A program made the position numbers and the translations under genes. A DNA stretch of 43,909 nt from Prevotella sp. GTDB taxonomy: Bacteria; Bacteroidota; Bacteroidia; Bacteroidales; Bacteroidaceae. Shown piece by piece: positions 25,376-34,236 of this stretch. The stretch spans positions 1 to 43,909 of the forward strand of contig JAGAAJ010000132.1 of assembly GCA_017615355.1 (NCBI GenBank). The letters are read 5' to 3'. A model generated the notes under the pieces. The model was not told the origin of the DNA and did no database searches. It saw nothing but the letters and a program-made list of their open reading frames with translations. Numbering within the stretch: position 1 is the stretch's first letter; the number at the start of each line of letters is the position of its first letter.

Positions 25376-26338
25376 TTATAGCGCCTCTAACATTCTTTTA
25401 AGTACAACGGAGCAGCTGATTTCGCGGTTGGCGGCCTCAGGAATGACCAAGCTGTTGGGCGATTCGATGACGTCGTCGGTAACGATGAGGTTGCGGCGCA
25501 CGGGCAGGCAATGCATAAACTTGCCGTTTTTTGTCCACGACATGTGCTCGGTGTCAACCGTCCACGAACGGTCTTCGCAGGTGATCTTGCCGTAGTCGGC
25601 AGGATTCGTCACGCCCGGGTTCGACCAGTTTTTCGCATAGATGAAGTCGGCACCCTCGAAGGCTTTCCTCTGGTCGTACTCCACGATGGCGTCACCCACA
25701 AACTGCGGGTCGAGCTCGTAGCCTTTCGGATGGGTGATGACCAGGTCGACGTCTGCGGCGTTCATCCACTCTGCGAAGCTGTTTGGCACGGCCTGCGGCA
25801 GGGCGCGGCAATGCGGAGCCCAGGTAAGAACGACCTTTGGACGCTTCGTGGCCTTGTGCTCCTCGATAGTGATGAGGTCGGCAAATGCCTGGAGGGGATG
25901 CACGGTAGCCGTCTCCATAGCGAAGACGGGACGGCCGCTGTATTTGATAAACTGCTGCAGCACCGTCTCGGCATAGTCGTAGTCGCGGTCGGTGAGGCCT
26001 GCAAAGCTGCGGACGCCGATGAGGTCGCAGTAGCAGCCCATCACGGGGATGGCCTCCAGCAGGTGCTCGCTCTTGTCGCCGTCCATGATGACGCCGCGCT
26101 CGGTCTCCAGCTTCCAGGCGCCAGCGTTGACATCGAGCACGATGACGTTCATGCCCAGGTTCATCGCTGCCTTCTGGGTTGACAGGCGGGTGCGCAAAGA
26201 GTTGTTGAAGAAAATCATCATCAGGGTCTTGTTCTTGCCTAGATGCTGATACTTGTAACGGTCGTTCTTAATCTCGAATGCCTCGGCCAGGGCCTTTTCC
26301 AACGGGCCGATATCGTTCACATTGATAAAACTCTTCAT
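25376..26338 (-). CDS. argF': N-acyl-ornithine carbamoyltransferase (succinyl/acetyl type)
   Basis: Transfers a carbamoyl group to N-succinyl- or N-acetyl-ornithine, the Bacteroidetes/Xanthomonas variant of arginine synthesis. The 320 residues show the carbamoyl-phosphate site FFNNSLRTRLSTQ (about 43-55), the GAWKLETERGVIMDGDK block special to this subfamily, HPLQAFADL, and the C-terminal HCLPVRRN. The start at 26338 gives MKSFINVNDIG; an 18-codon upstream extension overlaps repeat words and is unlikely. As I recall, the succinyl-specific Bacteroides fragilis enzyme has Pro90 and the acetyl-specific Xanthomonas enzyme has Glu at that site. Here position 90 is Ser (GDKSEH), so acyl preference is uncertain. 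Confidence 0.9.
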   Translation of the reverse strand: MKSFINVNDIGPLEKALAEAFEIKNDRYKYQHLGKNKTLMMIFFNNSLRTRLSTQKAAMNLGMNVIVLDVNAGAWKLETERGVIMDGDKSEHLLEAIPVMGCYCDLIGVRSFAGLTDRDYDYAETVLQQFIKYSGRPVFAMETATVHPLQAFADLITIEEHKATKRPKVVLTWAPHCRALPQAVPNSFAEWMNAADVDLVITHPKGYELDPQFVGDAIVEYDQRKAFEGADFIYAKNWSNPGVTNPADYGKITCEDRSWTVDTEHMSWTKNGKFMHCLPVRRNLIVTDDVIESPNSLVIPEAANREISCSVVLKRMLEAL

Positions 26339-26383
26339 ATTCTTTGAAATTTGAACTTTATGATTATTGCCGGGCGGCAGCAA

Positions 26384-26417
26384 ATTCTTCATTCTTCATT
26401 TTTCACTCTTCATTCTA
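26384..26417 (-). repeat. ATTCTTCATTCTTCATTTTTC words between proA and argF'
   Basis: Tandem TTCTTCATTC words fill this spacer. The same words appear in frame inside mutS2 at 41970-42003. Confidence 0.7.
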
Positions 26418-27602
26418 TGGCCTTGTCTGGCCTTCGCCCTCGATGAGCCACTTGTAGGTGGTAATCTCTTCCAAAGCCATAGGGCCGCGCGGACCAAGCT
26501 TCTGCGTGCTGATGCCAATCTCGGCACCAAGGCCGAACTGGGCACCGTCGGTAAAGGAGGTGGGCGCGTTCCAGTAGACACAGGCAGCATCGACATGAGC
26601 CTGGAATTTGCGGGCCGCTTGCTCGTTCTCTGTGACGATGGCCTCGCTGTGGCCGGAGCCGTGCCGGTCGATGTGAGCCAGGGCCTCGTCGAGCGAAGCG
26701 ACGGTGACCACATTCATCTTGTAGTCCATGAACTCTGTGTCGTAGCGGCTCTCGTCGTTGAAGAAGAACTCCACCTTCCCCTCCATCGGAGCCAGCAGTT
26801 GGGGAAGGTCCGACTCGCGATCCTTGTGGATGAGCAGGGTGTCGAGGGCGTTGCACACCGATACACGGCGTGTCTTGGCATTGTTGATAATAGCGCGGCC
26901 CTTCTCCAAATCGCCATCCTTGTCGAAATACACATGAACCACACCGGCACCGGTCTCGATGACGGGGATGCGGGCGGTGTCGCGAACGAAGTCGATGAGC
27001 TTCCTGCCGCCGCGGGGGATGCAGAGGTCGACGTAGCCCACGGCGTTGAGCATCTCGCCAGTAGCCTCATGGGTGGCAGGCAACAGGGCGACGACATCAG
27101 GATTGACGCCGTATTTCTCTAAGATTTCATGGATGATTGCCACCTCCTCGCGGTTCGAGCAGTCGGCATCCTTGCCGCCTTTCAGCACACAGGCGTTGCC
27201 GCTCTTGAAACAGAGGGAGAAAACGTCAAAGGTGACGTTGGGCCGTGCCTCGTAGATCATACCGATAACGCCGAATGGCACGCTGACTCGGCACAGACGC
27301 AGGCCGTTGGGCAGGGTCTTCTGTTTGGTGATGTGTCCTAGGGGAGTGGGCAACGTTGCCACGTTGCGCATATCGGCGGCGATGTCTTCCAGACGCTTTT
27401 CCGTCAGCTGCAGGCGGTCGTACAGCGGGTTGGCCTTGTCCATCTTTGCCAAATCCTCGCCATTGGCTTTCAGGATGCGCTCCTTATGATTGACGATGGC
27501 GTCGGCCACAGCGTTGAGAATGTCATTGCGCTGTTTGTCGCTAAGCAACGCCAGTTCTCGGCTGGCTCGCTTTACTCGTTCAAAAGTCTCTTTTAGTTGC
27601 AT
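26415..27602 (-). CDS. proA: Gamma-glutamyl phosphate reductase ProA
   Basis: Reduces gamma-glutamyl phosphate to glutamate semialdehyde with NADPH, the second step of proline synthesis. Of aldehyde-dehydrogenase fold, 395 residues. Visible motifs are [17 protein letters not shown], the nucleotide-site [13 protein letters not shown], the CIPRGGR loop and the catalytic cysteine Cys250 in [14 protein letters not shown]. The C-terminal [17 protein letters not shown] is family-typical. The start overlaps the proB stop by ten bases, consistent with the enzyme pair that channels the labile phosphate intermediate. Confidence 0.95.
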   Translation of the reverse strand: MQLKETFERVKRASRELALLSDKQRNDILNAVADAIVNHKERILKANGEDLAKMDKANPLYDRLQLTEKRLEDIAADMRNVATLPTPLGHITKQKTLPNGLRLCRVSVPFGVIGMIYEARPNVTFDVFSLCFKSGNACVLKGGKDADCSNREEVAIIHEILEKYGVNPDVVALLPATHEATGEMLNAVGYVDLCIPRGGRKLIDFVRDTARIPVIETGAGVVHVYFDKDGDLEKGRAIINNAKTRRVSVCNALDTLLIHKDRESDLPQLLAPMEGKVEFFFNDESRYDTEFMDYKMNVVTVASLDEALAHIDRHGSGHSEAIVTENEQAARKFQAHVDAACVYWNAPTSFTDGAQFGLGAEIGISTQKLGPRGPMALEEITTYKWLIEGEGQTRP

Positions 27603-28366
27603 GGTATGAATTCTGTGTGTGGGGTTTCGTCTTTGTGCTCTATCAGATTGACAAGGATATTGTCGCGTTCACCATTGGCGATGATGACACGGATGCCGGC
27701 CTGCTGCACCTTTTGAGCGGTGGTATACTTTGAATGCATGCCGCCGCGGCCGAAGGCGCTCTTCTCCTCTTTGATGTATTGTGAGAGGTCGCTGCCGGGC
27801 TCCACCTGTGGGATGAGGTGAGAAGCAGGGTTGTCGGGGTGACCGTCGTAGATGCCGTCGATATTCGACAGCAAGATGAGTGTGCCGGCCTGCATCATCT
27901 GTGCGATGAGGCCTGAGAGCTCGTCGTTATCGGTGAACATCAGCTCAGTCACGCTGACCGTGTCGTTCTCGTTGACGATGGGCAGCACGTCGTTCTCCAG
28001 CATCACCGTCATACAGGCTCTTTGGTTGCGGTACTGCTCGCCGGGCTGGAAGTTCTCCTTCATGGTGAGTACCTGGCCTACATGGATGCCATATTCGCGG
28101 AAAAGGTCGTAGTAAAGGCCTACGAGCTTCACCTGCCCGAGGGCGCTGAAGAGCTGTCGCTGTTCTACGGAGTCTAATTCGTGTTCCACTTGCAGCTCAC
28201 GTCGTCCGCAAGCCACAGCACCGCTTGAAACAAGGATCACTTCGTAACCATGACGGCGCAACCATGCCACCTGGTCGACGATGGCCGACATACGCGTCAC
28301 GTCCAACTTGCCGTCTGCACGTGTGAGCACGTTGCTGCCCACCTTGATGACTATTCTTTTTTCCAT
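27593..28366 (-). CDS. proB: Glutamate 5-kinase ProB, short form without PUA domain
   Basis: Phosphorylates glutamate to gamma-glutamyl phosphate, the first committed step of proline synthesis. The 257 residues contain the amino-acid-kinase features [32 protein letters not shown] and the C-terminal [20 protein letters not shown]. The C-terminal RNA-modification-type PUA domain of the E. coli enzyme (367 residues) is absent, as in several other lineages. A consensus promoter lies just upstream, partly inside the helicase 3' end, so proB heads its own operon. Confidence 0.94.
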   Translation of the reverse strand: MEKRIVIKVGSNVLTRADGKLDVTRMSAIVDQVAWLRRHGYEVILVSSGAVACGRRELQVEHELDSVEQRQLFSALGQVKLVGLYYDLFREYGIHVGQVLTMKENFQPGEQYRNQRACMTVMLENDVLPIVNENDTVSVTELMFTDNDELSGLIAQMMQAGTLILLSNIDGIYDGHPDNPASHLIPQVEPGSDLSQYIKEEKSAFGRGGMHSKYTTAQKVQQAGIRVIIANGERDNILVNLIEHKDETPHTEFIPCN

Positions 28367-28385
28367 TGACGTTTTTATTCGGTTG

Positions 28386-28417
28386 CAAAATTACGTTTTT
28401 TCTGCGATACGTGCAAA
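28386..28417 (-). promoter_or_regulatory. Bacteroidetes-type promoter for proB-proA-argF'-terC
   Basis: On the - strand TTTG (28417-28414) is followed after exactly 20 bp by TAATTTTG (28393-28386), matching -33/-7. The ATG of proB is 20 bp downstream. Most of the element lies within the last codons of the helicase gene. Confidence 0.75.
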
Positions 28418-31400
28418 TTTCTTGGCAGAAAAGGGCATCGCGTAGTCGCTGATGAGCTGGCGGAAGAGTGGCACATGGTTGAGAATATCCGGCTGTCCTA
28501 CGATTATCATTTGTTTGCGTGCGCGCGTGAGGGCTACGTTCAGCTTGCGGTCGATAGCTGTGCCATTGGCATCAGTGAAGGTCGTGGCGGTGAGGAAGTC
28601 GAGCTGATAGCGATGACTGACGCCGAGGGCATAGATGATGACATCGCGCTGGCTTCCTTGGAAACGTTCCACCGTGTCGATGGTGATGTCCGAGAGAGGG
28701 AAAGTGAGAGTAGAGGGGTGGGAAATCGCCTGACGGATGAGGGCTATCTGCCGACGGTAGGGTACGATGACGCCTACAGTCTTCGTAGGGTCGAAGTGGT
28801 CTTTCGTGAAGCGGTAGATGCGGCGCAGTAGGTCGGCCACGAGCTGGGCCTCAGCATCGGGTTCATTAGTCTTATGAGACTCACAAGCCTCATTGGCGAG
28901 GAATAGCACACGACGAGTCTTCAACAGCTCGTCGAGGGCATCCTCAGCAGGCAAATCATAGTCGATGGCCGTCTCCTGCTGATGAGGCAGGGGCACAGCA
29001 TGCAACTGCTCTTCCTGATAAAAATGCTGCAAGGGGAAGGATGCTACGTCGGGGTGCATACGGCCATGTGAGTGCAGCACGCCTGTAAACTGCGTGCGCC
29101 CTTGGCGATGTTCCCAACGCAGGAAACGTTCAAAGAGACTCTGCCGACAATCTTCCAGTCCGATATCGCGCAGACACGGCTCTGTGACCACGCTCTGCTC
29201 GGGTGGCTGTTGCACTACGGCGGGCAACTGCTTGTAATCACCCACGAGGACGAAGCGTTCCACCGATGCGCTGCTCAGCAAACCGATTAGCGACGGCTCA
29301 AGTATCTGCGAGGCCTCGTCGATGATGGCCAGCGAGAAATGTTTCAGCTGCAGTATCCAAGGTTGTGCCTGCAGCATTGATGTGGTGCTGACGATGATGG
29401 GCGTGCGGCTGATGAGTTGGCGGGCATCGTCGAGGTGGCGTGTGTCAGCCAGCGCCGTGTCTAAAAGGTGGTCGTGGAAGCGTGCGTCGCACGAGGCGGC
29501 CTTGCCTATGCGCAGAAAGGAGCCTCCCCCTGCCCCTCCCAAGGAGGGGAGAGTGGTCAACATGGCGCAGATTTCGTCTACGGCGCGATTGGTGTAGGCG
29601 GCAAGGAGAACGTTGCTGACAGGTGAGGTCTGTAATTCTTCCTCCACCATGAATCTCAGCGCCATCGAGGTCTTGCCCGTTCCTGGCGGGCCGACCAGCA
29701 TGAAATAGTCACGGGCCTGTTTCACCTTCAGCAGCACGTCATCGTAGTCGGGATGATAGCTGCGTGAGAGTACCTGCGACGTGTCGGCCTCAGGAGCACG
29801 CAGTCCTAAAAGCAGGTCCTTGCGGCGTTTGTCGGCGGTGACGAAGGCATAGAGCGCACGGATGTCGGCGCTGCAGGTGTCGCTTCCGCCGTGCTCGATG
29901 GCCCAGCGACGTCCTTCGCCAGCGTTGAAAAGGGCTTCGGGCTGACTGTCGTTGAGCACAACGACGGCCTCCTCGCCGTCCAGTCGCTGCAAGGTGCCCT
30001 TAAAGAGAATGCTGCGGCATACGTCGGGCTCGTCAGTAAAGCTGTAGAGGTAGACCAAATCGCCTGGGCGGAAGTTCAAAGGCCTCACCATCTGCTCCTC
30101 TCCAAAGGAAGAGGGGTGTGAATTGTACTGAAGACTGAGTGTGGTTGCTCCCCTCTCATTCTGGAGAGGGGTAGGGGGTGAGGTTGCTAAGATGATATTT
30201 CCCGTCTCTATCTTCTCCTGCAGCGACATCTGCCACAAGTCGGCAGTACAGCCGCCTGAGTGGTGCAGGCTCGTCTCGCTGCTACCCACCTTCTGTGCCC
30301 GCTGCTCACGATAGACAAACGTGAGCATACGTTCCACGTAGGCCCGCTCTATGGAGGTGAGATGTGAGAGGTTGGAGGTGAGCAGATCTATTTGGGGCTG
30401 GATATAGTGGTGGAAGAAACCGTCGCGTGCGACACCCTGATAGATGACGTCGGCATTGAGCAATGGCAGAATGCGTTGGAAACCGTCGCGTGCGATGAGC
30501 AATTCGGTAGCAACAATCTGATTGCGCAGTTTCAAGGCTTCGCGCAAAAGGGTGCGATAGTAGTTGACGGTGAGCAGTCCCTGTGCGGCGGGGTAGCGTG
30601 AGTAGAGCAGACGGATGTCTACCTGTCTGTCGCTGAGTCCGAAATTATAGCGCAGCACACCGTAATACAACAGCAGCTGGACGTAGTGACTCTCCAACTG
30701 CAGACCGTGACTGTCGTGACTTTGGTACTCAATCTTCCTGTTGCGGCCCGACTTCTGCTCAACGAGGATAGTGGTCAGGGGTGAAGGGTGGGAGGTGAGT
30801 GATGTGGTCATCAAGTCGACACGGCCCTGTAATCCCAAGCGCTCGCAAACGAAAGAGGCCTCGAGCAGGGTTTCGTTACGCTTGAGGTTCAACACATCCA
30901 CAGCTCCTCTGATATTCTGCATCTGCTCTGCGGCCTGCTCGCGGAAGGTCTCAGGGTTGAAGTCTTCGCAGGCACAGAAACATAGGGCCTGTTCGCGGAA
31001 ACTTCGTTGCAGCGAGTCGGCCAGCGTGGCCTCGCCGCCGCGACTGATGACATCGTCGAGGGCGGTGCCAGCGAAGTTACCCAGCAGCGTAGCTTGTGAG
31101 TTTGGCTTTGCCTTCAGTCTGTTGACGGTGTACAGTAGCGTGTGGTGGCCGTAATCGGTAAAGCAAGATGCTAATGATGAGATGTCGATGAGGAAGTCGG
31201 GTTCCACGATGACGACACCAGGAATGATGATGTGGCTTTCTCCGTTCTCCTTGGGAGATGGCTCCGGCGAGAGGGCGTTGTCTAGCAGGTTGAGTTGCAT
31301 CCCAGGACGGAGCACTTTCTGCAGATAGGCGAAGTCGCGTCCCTGCGTGGTATCGCGATAGTCGATGGTGATGGGGCCGTCGGAGGTGTCGGCCAGGATG

Positions 31401-31828
31401 ACGTTGGCATCAACGTGGCTGACGATGCATCGCACATAGTCCTTGTTGATGCGATGACCATGTTCGCGCTGTCTTTCTCCTGCAGGCAACAAAGGAACCA
31501 GCTTTGACGGGATGTCGGTGGCGAAGACAGCGGAGATGAGGCGCGCTACTGCCTTCACGTCGTATTTCCAGTCGGCAGAACCGATTGGCTCACTGGCGTT
31601 GGTGTGGCGGCGCGCGTCCTGCAGGTCGTGGGTTTGGGCGGGCGTCAAGCCTAACTGCTTGCACAGATAATCTACCTGTGCAAACAAATTGCCGAAGGCA
31701 CCGCCCTGACGGCGGCAACCTTCGGCACAGCATAGTTTAAGCACCTCATGCAGGCGCCTGGTGGCGTCAGCTGACGGCTCTCCGCTAATTAGCTCGACGC
31801 AGATGTCAAAGAATTCCGAAGCATCCAT
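28391..31828 (-). CDS. Dna2/UPF1-like superfamily I helicase with nuclease-like domain and several repeat insertions
   Basis: An 1,145-residue protein. The C-terminal half is an SF1B helicase: Walker A VGPPGTGKTS (Lys719), Walker B AIIDEAS (about 837), GDYKQLPAVV, TVERFQGSQRDVIIYALG and ALTRARKQMIIVG. The N-terminal half has a PDDEXK-like nuclease pattern, GRVDLM (Asp338) and VEQKSG (Glu357-x-Lys359), followed by the LQLESHYVQLLLYYG helix, as in Cas4/Dna2 nucleases. Its role is probably DNA end or flap processing. Unusual segments encoded by repeat words are SPEPSPKENGES (about 31245-31275), SLTSHPSPLTT (between the nuclease Asp and Glu-x-Lys), LTSNLSHLTS, SPPTPLQNERGATT plus SHPSSFGEE, and LPSLGGAGGGS. 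All keep the frame. It lies 24 bp after the acyl-CoA synthetase gene. Confidence 0.85.
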   Translation of the reverse strand: MDASEFFDICVELISGEPSADATRRLHEVLKLCCAEGCRRQGGAFGNLFAQVDYLCKQLGLTPAQTHDLQDARRHTNASEPIGSADWKYDVKAVARLISAVFATDIPSKLVPLLPAGERQREHGHRINKDYVRCIVSHVDANVILADTSDGPITIDYRDTTQGRDFAYLQKVLRPGMQLNLLDNALSPEPSPKENGESHIIIPGVVIVEPDFLIDISSLASCFTDYGHHTLLYTVNRLKAKPNSQATLLGNFAGTALDDVISRGGEATLADSLQRSFREQALCFCACEDFNPETFREQAAEQMQNIRGAVDVLNLKRNETLLEASFVCERLGLQGRVDLMTTSLTSHPSPLTTILVEQKSGRNRKIEYQSHDSHGLQLESHYVQLLLYYGVLRYNFGLSDRQVDIRLLYSRYPAAQGLLTVNYYRTLLREALKLRNQIVATELLIARDGFQRILPLLNADVIYQGVARDGFFHHYIQPQIDLLTSNLSHLTSIERAYVERMLTFVYREQRAQKVGSSETSLHHSGGCTADLWQMSLQEKIETGNIILATSPPTPLQNERGATTLSLQYNSHPSSFGEEQMVRPLNFRPGDLVYLYSFTDEPDVCRSILFKGTLQRLDGEEAVVVLNDSQPEALFNAGEGRRWAIEHGGSDTCSADIRALYAFVTADKRRKDLLLGLRAPEADTSQVLSRSYHPDYDDVLLKVKQARDYFMLVGPPGTGKTSMALRFMVEEELQTSPVSNVLLAAYTNRAVDEICAMLTTLPSLGGAGGGSFLRIGKAASCDARFHDHLLDTALADTRHLDDARQLISRTPIIVSTTSMLQAQPWILQLKHFSLAIIDEASQILEPSLIGLLSSASVERFVLVGDYKQLPAVVQQPPEQSVVTEPCLRDIGLEDCRQSLFERFLRWEHRQGRTQFTGVLHSHGRMHPDVASFPLQHFYQEEQLHAVPLPHQQETAIDYDLPAEDALDELLKTRRVLFLANEACESHKTNEPDAEAQLVADLLRRIYRFTKDHFDPTKTVGVIVPYRRQIALIRQAISHPSTLTFPLSDITIDTVERFQGSQRDVIIYALGVSHRYQLDFLTATTFTDANGTAIDRKLNVALTRARKQMIIVGQPDILNHVPLFRQLISDYAMPFSAKKFARIAEKT
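29533..29555. repeat. GC-rich palindrome inside the helicase gene (copy 1)
   Basis: CCCCTCCC-AA-GGAGGGG, flanked by a CCTCCCCCTG tail, encodes LPSLGGAGGG in the - strand gene. The unit matches those at 3532 and 41352. Confidence 0.7.
30091..30184. repeat. Two GC-rich palindromes inside the helicase gene (copies 2 and 3)
   Basis: CTCCTCTCC-AAA-GGAAGAGGGG (about 30095-30115) and CCCCTCTC-ATTCT-GGAGAGGGG (30150-30171) with the tail TAGGGGGTGAGG. Together they encode TSPPTPLQNERGA and SHPSSFGEE in one insertion region of about 35 codons. Confidence 0.7.
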
Positions 31829-31852
31829 CCGCGATTTGACTTCCCGCTGACA

Positions 31853-33520
31853 TTACTTGCCCGCATCTTTCTTACGAATCTCAACACGGCGGATTTTTCC
31901 GCTGATGGTCTTCGGCAATTCATCGACGAATTCCACGATGCGCGGGTATTTGTAGGGTGCCGTCACTTTCTTGACGTGCTGTTGCAACTCCTTGACGAGG
32001 TCGTCGCCGGCCTTGTCCTTCCACTCCTTACCGAGTACGACAGTGGCTTTCACCACCATACCGCGAATGTCGTCAGGAACACCCGTGATGGCACATTCCA
32101 CCACAGCGGGGTGAGTCATCAGCGCGCTCTCCACCTCGAATGGGCCGATGCGGTAGCCTGAGCTCTTGATGACATCATCTATGCGACCTTCAAACCAGTA
32201 GTAGCCGTCCTCGTCGCGCCACGCCATATCACCTGTGTGGTAGATGCCATCGTGCCAGGCCTCGCGTGTCAGCTCCTCGTCGCGGTAGTAATATTTGAAC
32301 AGGCCGAGAGGCTTGCGGTCGCCTACCCTGATGACGATTTCTCCTTTTTCGCCGTCCTCGCAAGGCGTACCGTCAGCGCGCAGCAAATCGATGTTGTACT
32401 GTGCATTGGGCATACCCATCGAACCGGGCTTCGGTGTCATCCAGGGGAAGGTACCCAAACTCATCGTCGTCTCCGTCTGACCGAAGCCTTCCATGATATT
32501 GAGGCCGATCAGTTCCTTGAGTTTGTCGAAGACGGCGGGATTCAGAGCCTCGCCAGCCGTGGTGCAGTATTCGAGTGACGAGAGGTCGTACTTCGACAGG
32601 TCTTCGCGAATCATAAAGCGGTAGATGGTGGGCGGCGCGCAGAAGCTCGTCACCTTGTATTTCTCTATCTGGCGCAGCAGCGTGTCAGCATTGAATTTCT
32701 CGTGGTCGAAGACGAAGACCGTAGCGCCGGCGAACCACTGACCGTAGAATTTTCCCCAGACGGCCTTTCCCCAGCCCGTATCGGCTACGGTGAGGTGCAG
32801 AGAGCCCTCATGCAGGTTGTGCCAGAACACACCCGTCGTCAGGTGTCCCATCGCGTAGAGGTAGTCGTGGGCCACCATCTTCGGCTCGCCACTGGTGCCA
32901 GAGGTGAAGTACATCAGCATGGTGTCGTCGTTTTCGTTGACGAAGGCAGGACGCACGAACTTGGGGGCGTTGCGCCACTCCGACTGCCAGTCGCGGAAAC
33001 CCTCAGGGATGGGCTTGCCGTGGTCAGTGACGGTGATATAGACCTTCACCGTAGGACTGTCGGCCATTGCCAGCTTGATCTGCTCAGTCACGTAGGCATC
33101 ATCTACACAAATGATGGCCTTCACGCTTGCGCGCGTATTCCGATAGATAATGTCCTTCTTCGTCAGCATGTGTGTGGCAGGAATGACGATGGCTCCTATC
33201 TTGTGCAGGGCCAGCATGATGACCCACCACTCGTAGCGGCGCTTCAGGATGAGCATCACAGGATCGTTCTTGCCGATGCCCAGCGACATGAGGTAGGCGG
33301 CAGCCTGGTCGGACTGCTCTTTCAGTTCGGCGAAAGTGGTGCGAATCTCCTCGCCCTGATCGTTGGTCCAAAGCAGGGCCAGTCCGTTGGGCTTCTCCTC
33401 GGCCCACACGTCCATCACGTCGTAGGCGAAGTTGAAGTTTTCGGGAATGATGTACTCTAAGTTTTTGTTGTAGTCCTCGACGGATTCAAAGTGCGTCTTC
33501 TTCAGAAATCTTTCTACCAT
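31853..33520 (-). CDS. Acyl-CoA synthetase (AMP-forming, medium-chain/ACSM-like)
   Basis: Activates a carboxylic acid to its CoA thioester through an acyl-adenylate. The 555 residues show the adenylate-forming family motifs: YFTSGTSGEPKMVAHD (P-loop-like A3), MEGFGQTETTMS (A5), YHTGDMAWRDEDGYYWFEGRIDDVIKSSGYRIGPFEVES (A7-A8), and PKTISGKIRR with the A10 catalytic lysine. Length is normal. It is nine bases downstream of an XRE-cupin regulator and probably co-transcribed with it. The chain length of the substrate is not evident. Confidence 0.92.
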   Translation of the reverse strand: MVERFLKKTHFESVEDYNKNLEYIIPENFNFAYDVMDVWAEEKPNGLALLWTNDQGEEIRTTFAELKEQSDQAAAYLMSLGIGKNDPVMLILKRRYEWWVIMLALHKIGAIVIPATHMLTKKDIIYRNTRASVKAIICVDDAYVTEQIKLAMADSPTVKVYITVTDHGKPIPEGFRDWQSEWRNAPKFVRPAFVNENDDTMLMYFTSGTSGEPKMVAHDYLYAMGHLTTGVFWHNLHEGSLHLTVADTGWGKAVWGKFYGQWFAGATVFVFDHEKFNADTLLRQIEKYKVTSFCAPPTIYRFMIREDLSKYDLSSLEYCTTAGEALNPAVFDKLKELIGLNIMEGFGQTETTMSLGTFPWMTPKPGSMGMPNAQYNIDLLRADGTPCEDGEKGEIVIRVGDRKPLGLFKYYYRDEELTREAWHDGIYHTGDMAWRDEDGYYWFEGRIDDVIKSSGYRIGPFEVESALMTHPAVVECAITGVPDDIRGMVVKATVVLGKEWKDKAGDDLVKELQQHVKKVTAPYKYPRIVEFVDELPKTISGKIRRVEIRKKDAGK

Positions 33521-33529
33521 AAGTCTAGT

Positions 33530-34087
33530 CTATTCTACTGTAAATGCCAAGAATTTCACGGGTTTGTCACCCACGGCGAGCATCCCGTGCGGCTTCGTGG
33601 AGTCGAAATAGATGCTGTCACCCTCCTCAAGTACGATGGTCTTGCCTCCGATGTAGAGCTCCATGCTGCCTTCGAGCACGAGGTTGAACTCCTGCCCCGG
33701 GTGCGAGTTCTTGTAGATGGTGCGTGCGCCAGGCTTGGGCTCGACGGTGACGATGAAGACGTCGGCCTTGTGGTTGACGAAACCTGAGACGAGGCTCTGG
33801 TATTTGTAGGCTTTTGTGCGCTCCACGCTCATGCCCTGTCCTTTCCTGACAACGAAATAACCCTTCATATGGGGTGCTTCTGCAAACATCAGCTCCTCGG
33901 CAGAGATACCGTATTTATGGGCTATCTTCATCAGGTTGGAGATCGTGATATCCACCTCGCCCTTCTCTATTTTCTCATACTTCTCCACATCGATGCCGAT
34001 GGTTTCAGCCATCTCCTCAACGGGCACATCAAGCACGTCGCGCAGTCCGCGCAGACGCTCGCCTATCTGTTTCAGTTGGTCTTCCAT
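33530..34087 (-). CDS. XRE-cupin transcriptional regulator
   Basis: A 185-residue regulator. The N-terminal helix-turn-helix spans about residues 8-62 (GERLRGLRDVLDVPVEEMAETIGID and ITISNLMKIAHKYGIS). The C-terminal cupin (about 110-183) has SHPGQEFNLVLEGSMELYIGG and GDSIYFDSTKPHGML, with His/Glu positions that could bind a metal or ligand. Such proteins commonly regulate an adjoining metabolic gene, here the acyl-CoA synthetase that follows by nine bases, plausibly sensing an acyl compound. I placed the start at 34087 (MEDQLKQIG), which fits the promoter at 34114-34121; a longer frame reaches 34147. Confidence 0.88.
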   Translation of the reverse strand: MEDQLKQIGERLRGLRDVLDVPVEEMAETIGIDVEKYEKIEKGEVDITISNLMKIAHKYGISAEELMFAEAPHMKGYFVVRKGQGMSVERTKAYKYQSLVSGFVNHKADVFIVTVEPKPGARTIYKNSHPGQEFNLVLEGSMELYIGGKTIVLEEGDSIYFDSTKPHGMLAVGDKPVKFLAFTVE

Positions 34088-34113
34088 ATTCTGTCTGGTT
34101 GATAATTTGCGTG

Positions 34114-34121
34114 CAAAAGTA
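34114..34121 (-). promoter_or_regulatory. -7 element TACTTTTG for the XRE-cupin/acyl-CoA synthetase pair
   Basis: TACTTTTG on the - strand lies 26 bp before the ATG at 34087. No clear TTTG is at the -33 distance. The region is shared with the divergent porP leader. Confidence 0.45.
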
Positions 34122-34236
34122 CAAAGATTTCTCCGATTTCTATACATTTTGTAGGCAAAAAGTGCAGAATGATAGAAAAAAAGTCACAAGTAGGCATCGA
34201 TGTATAATAAAACCCCGAGAGAAACGTTATAATAGC

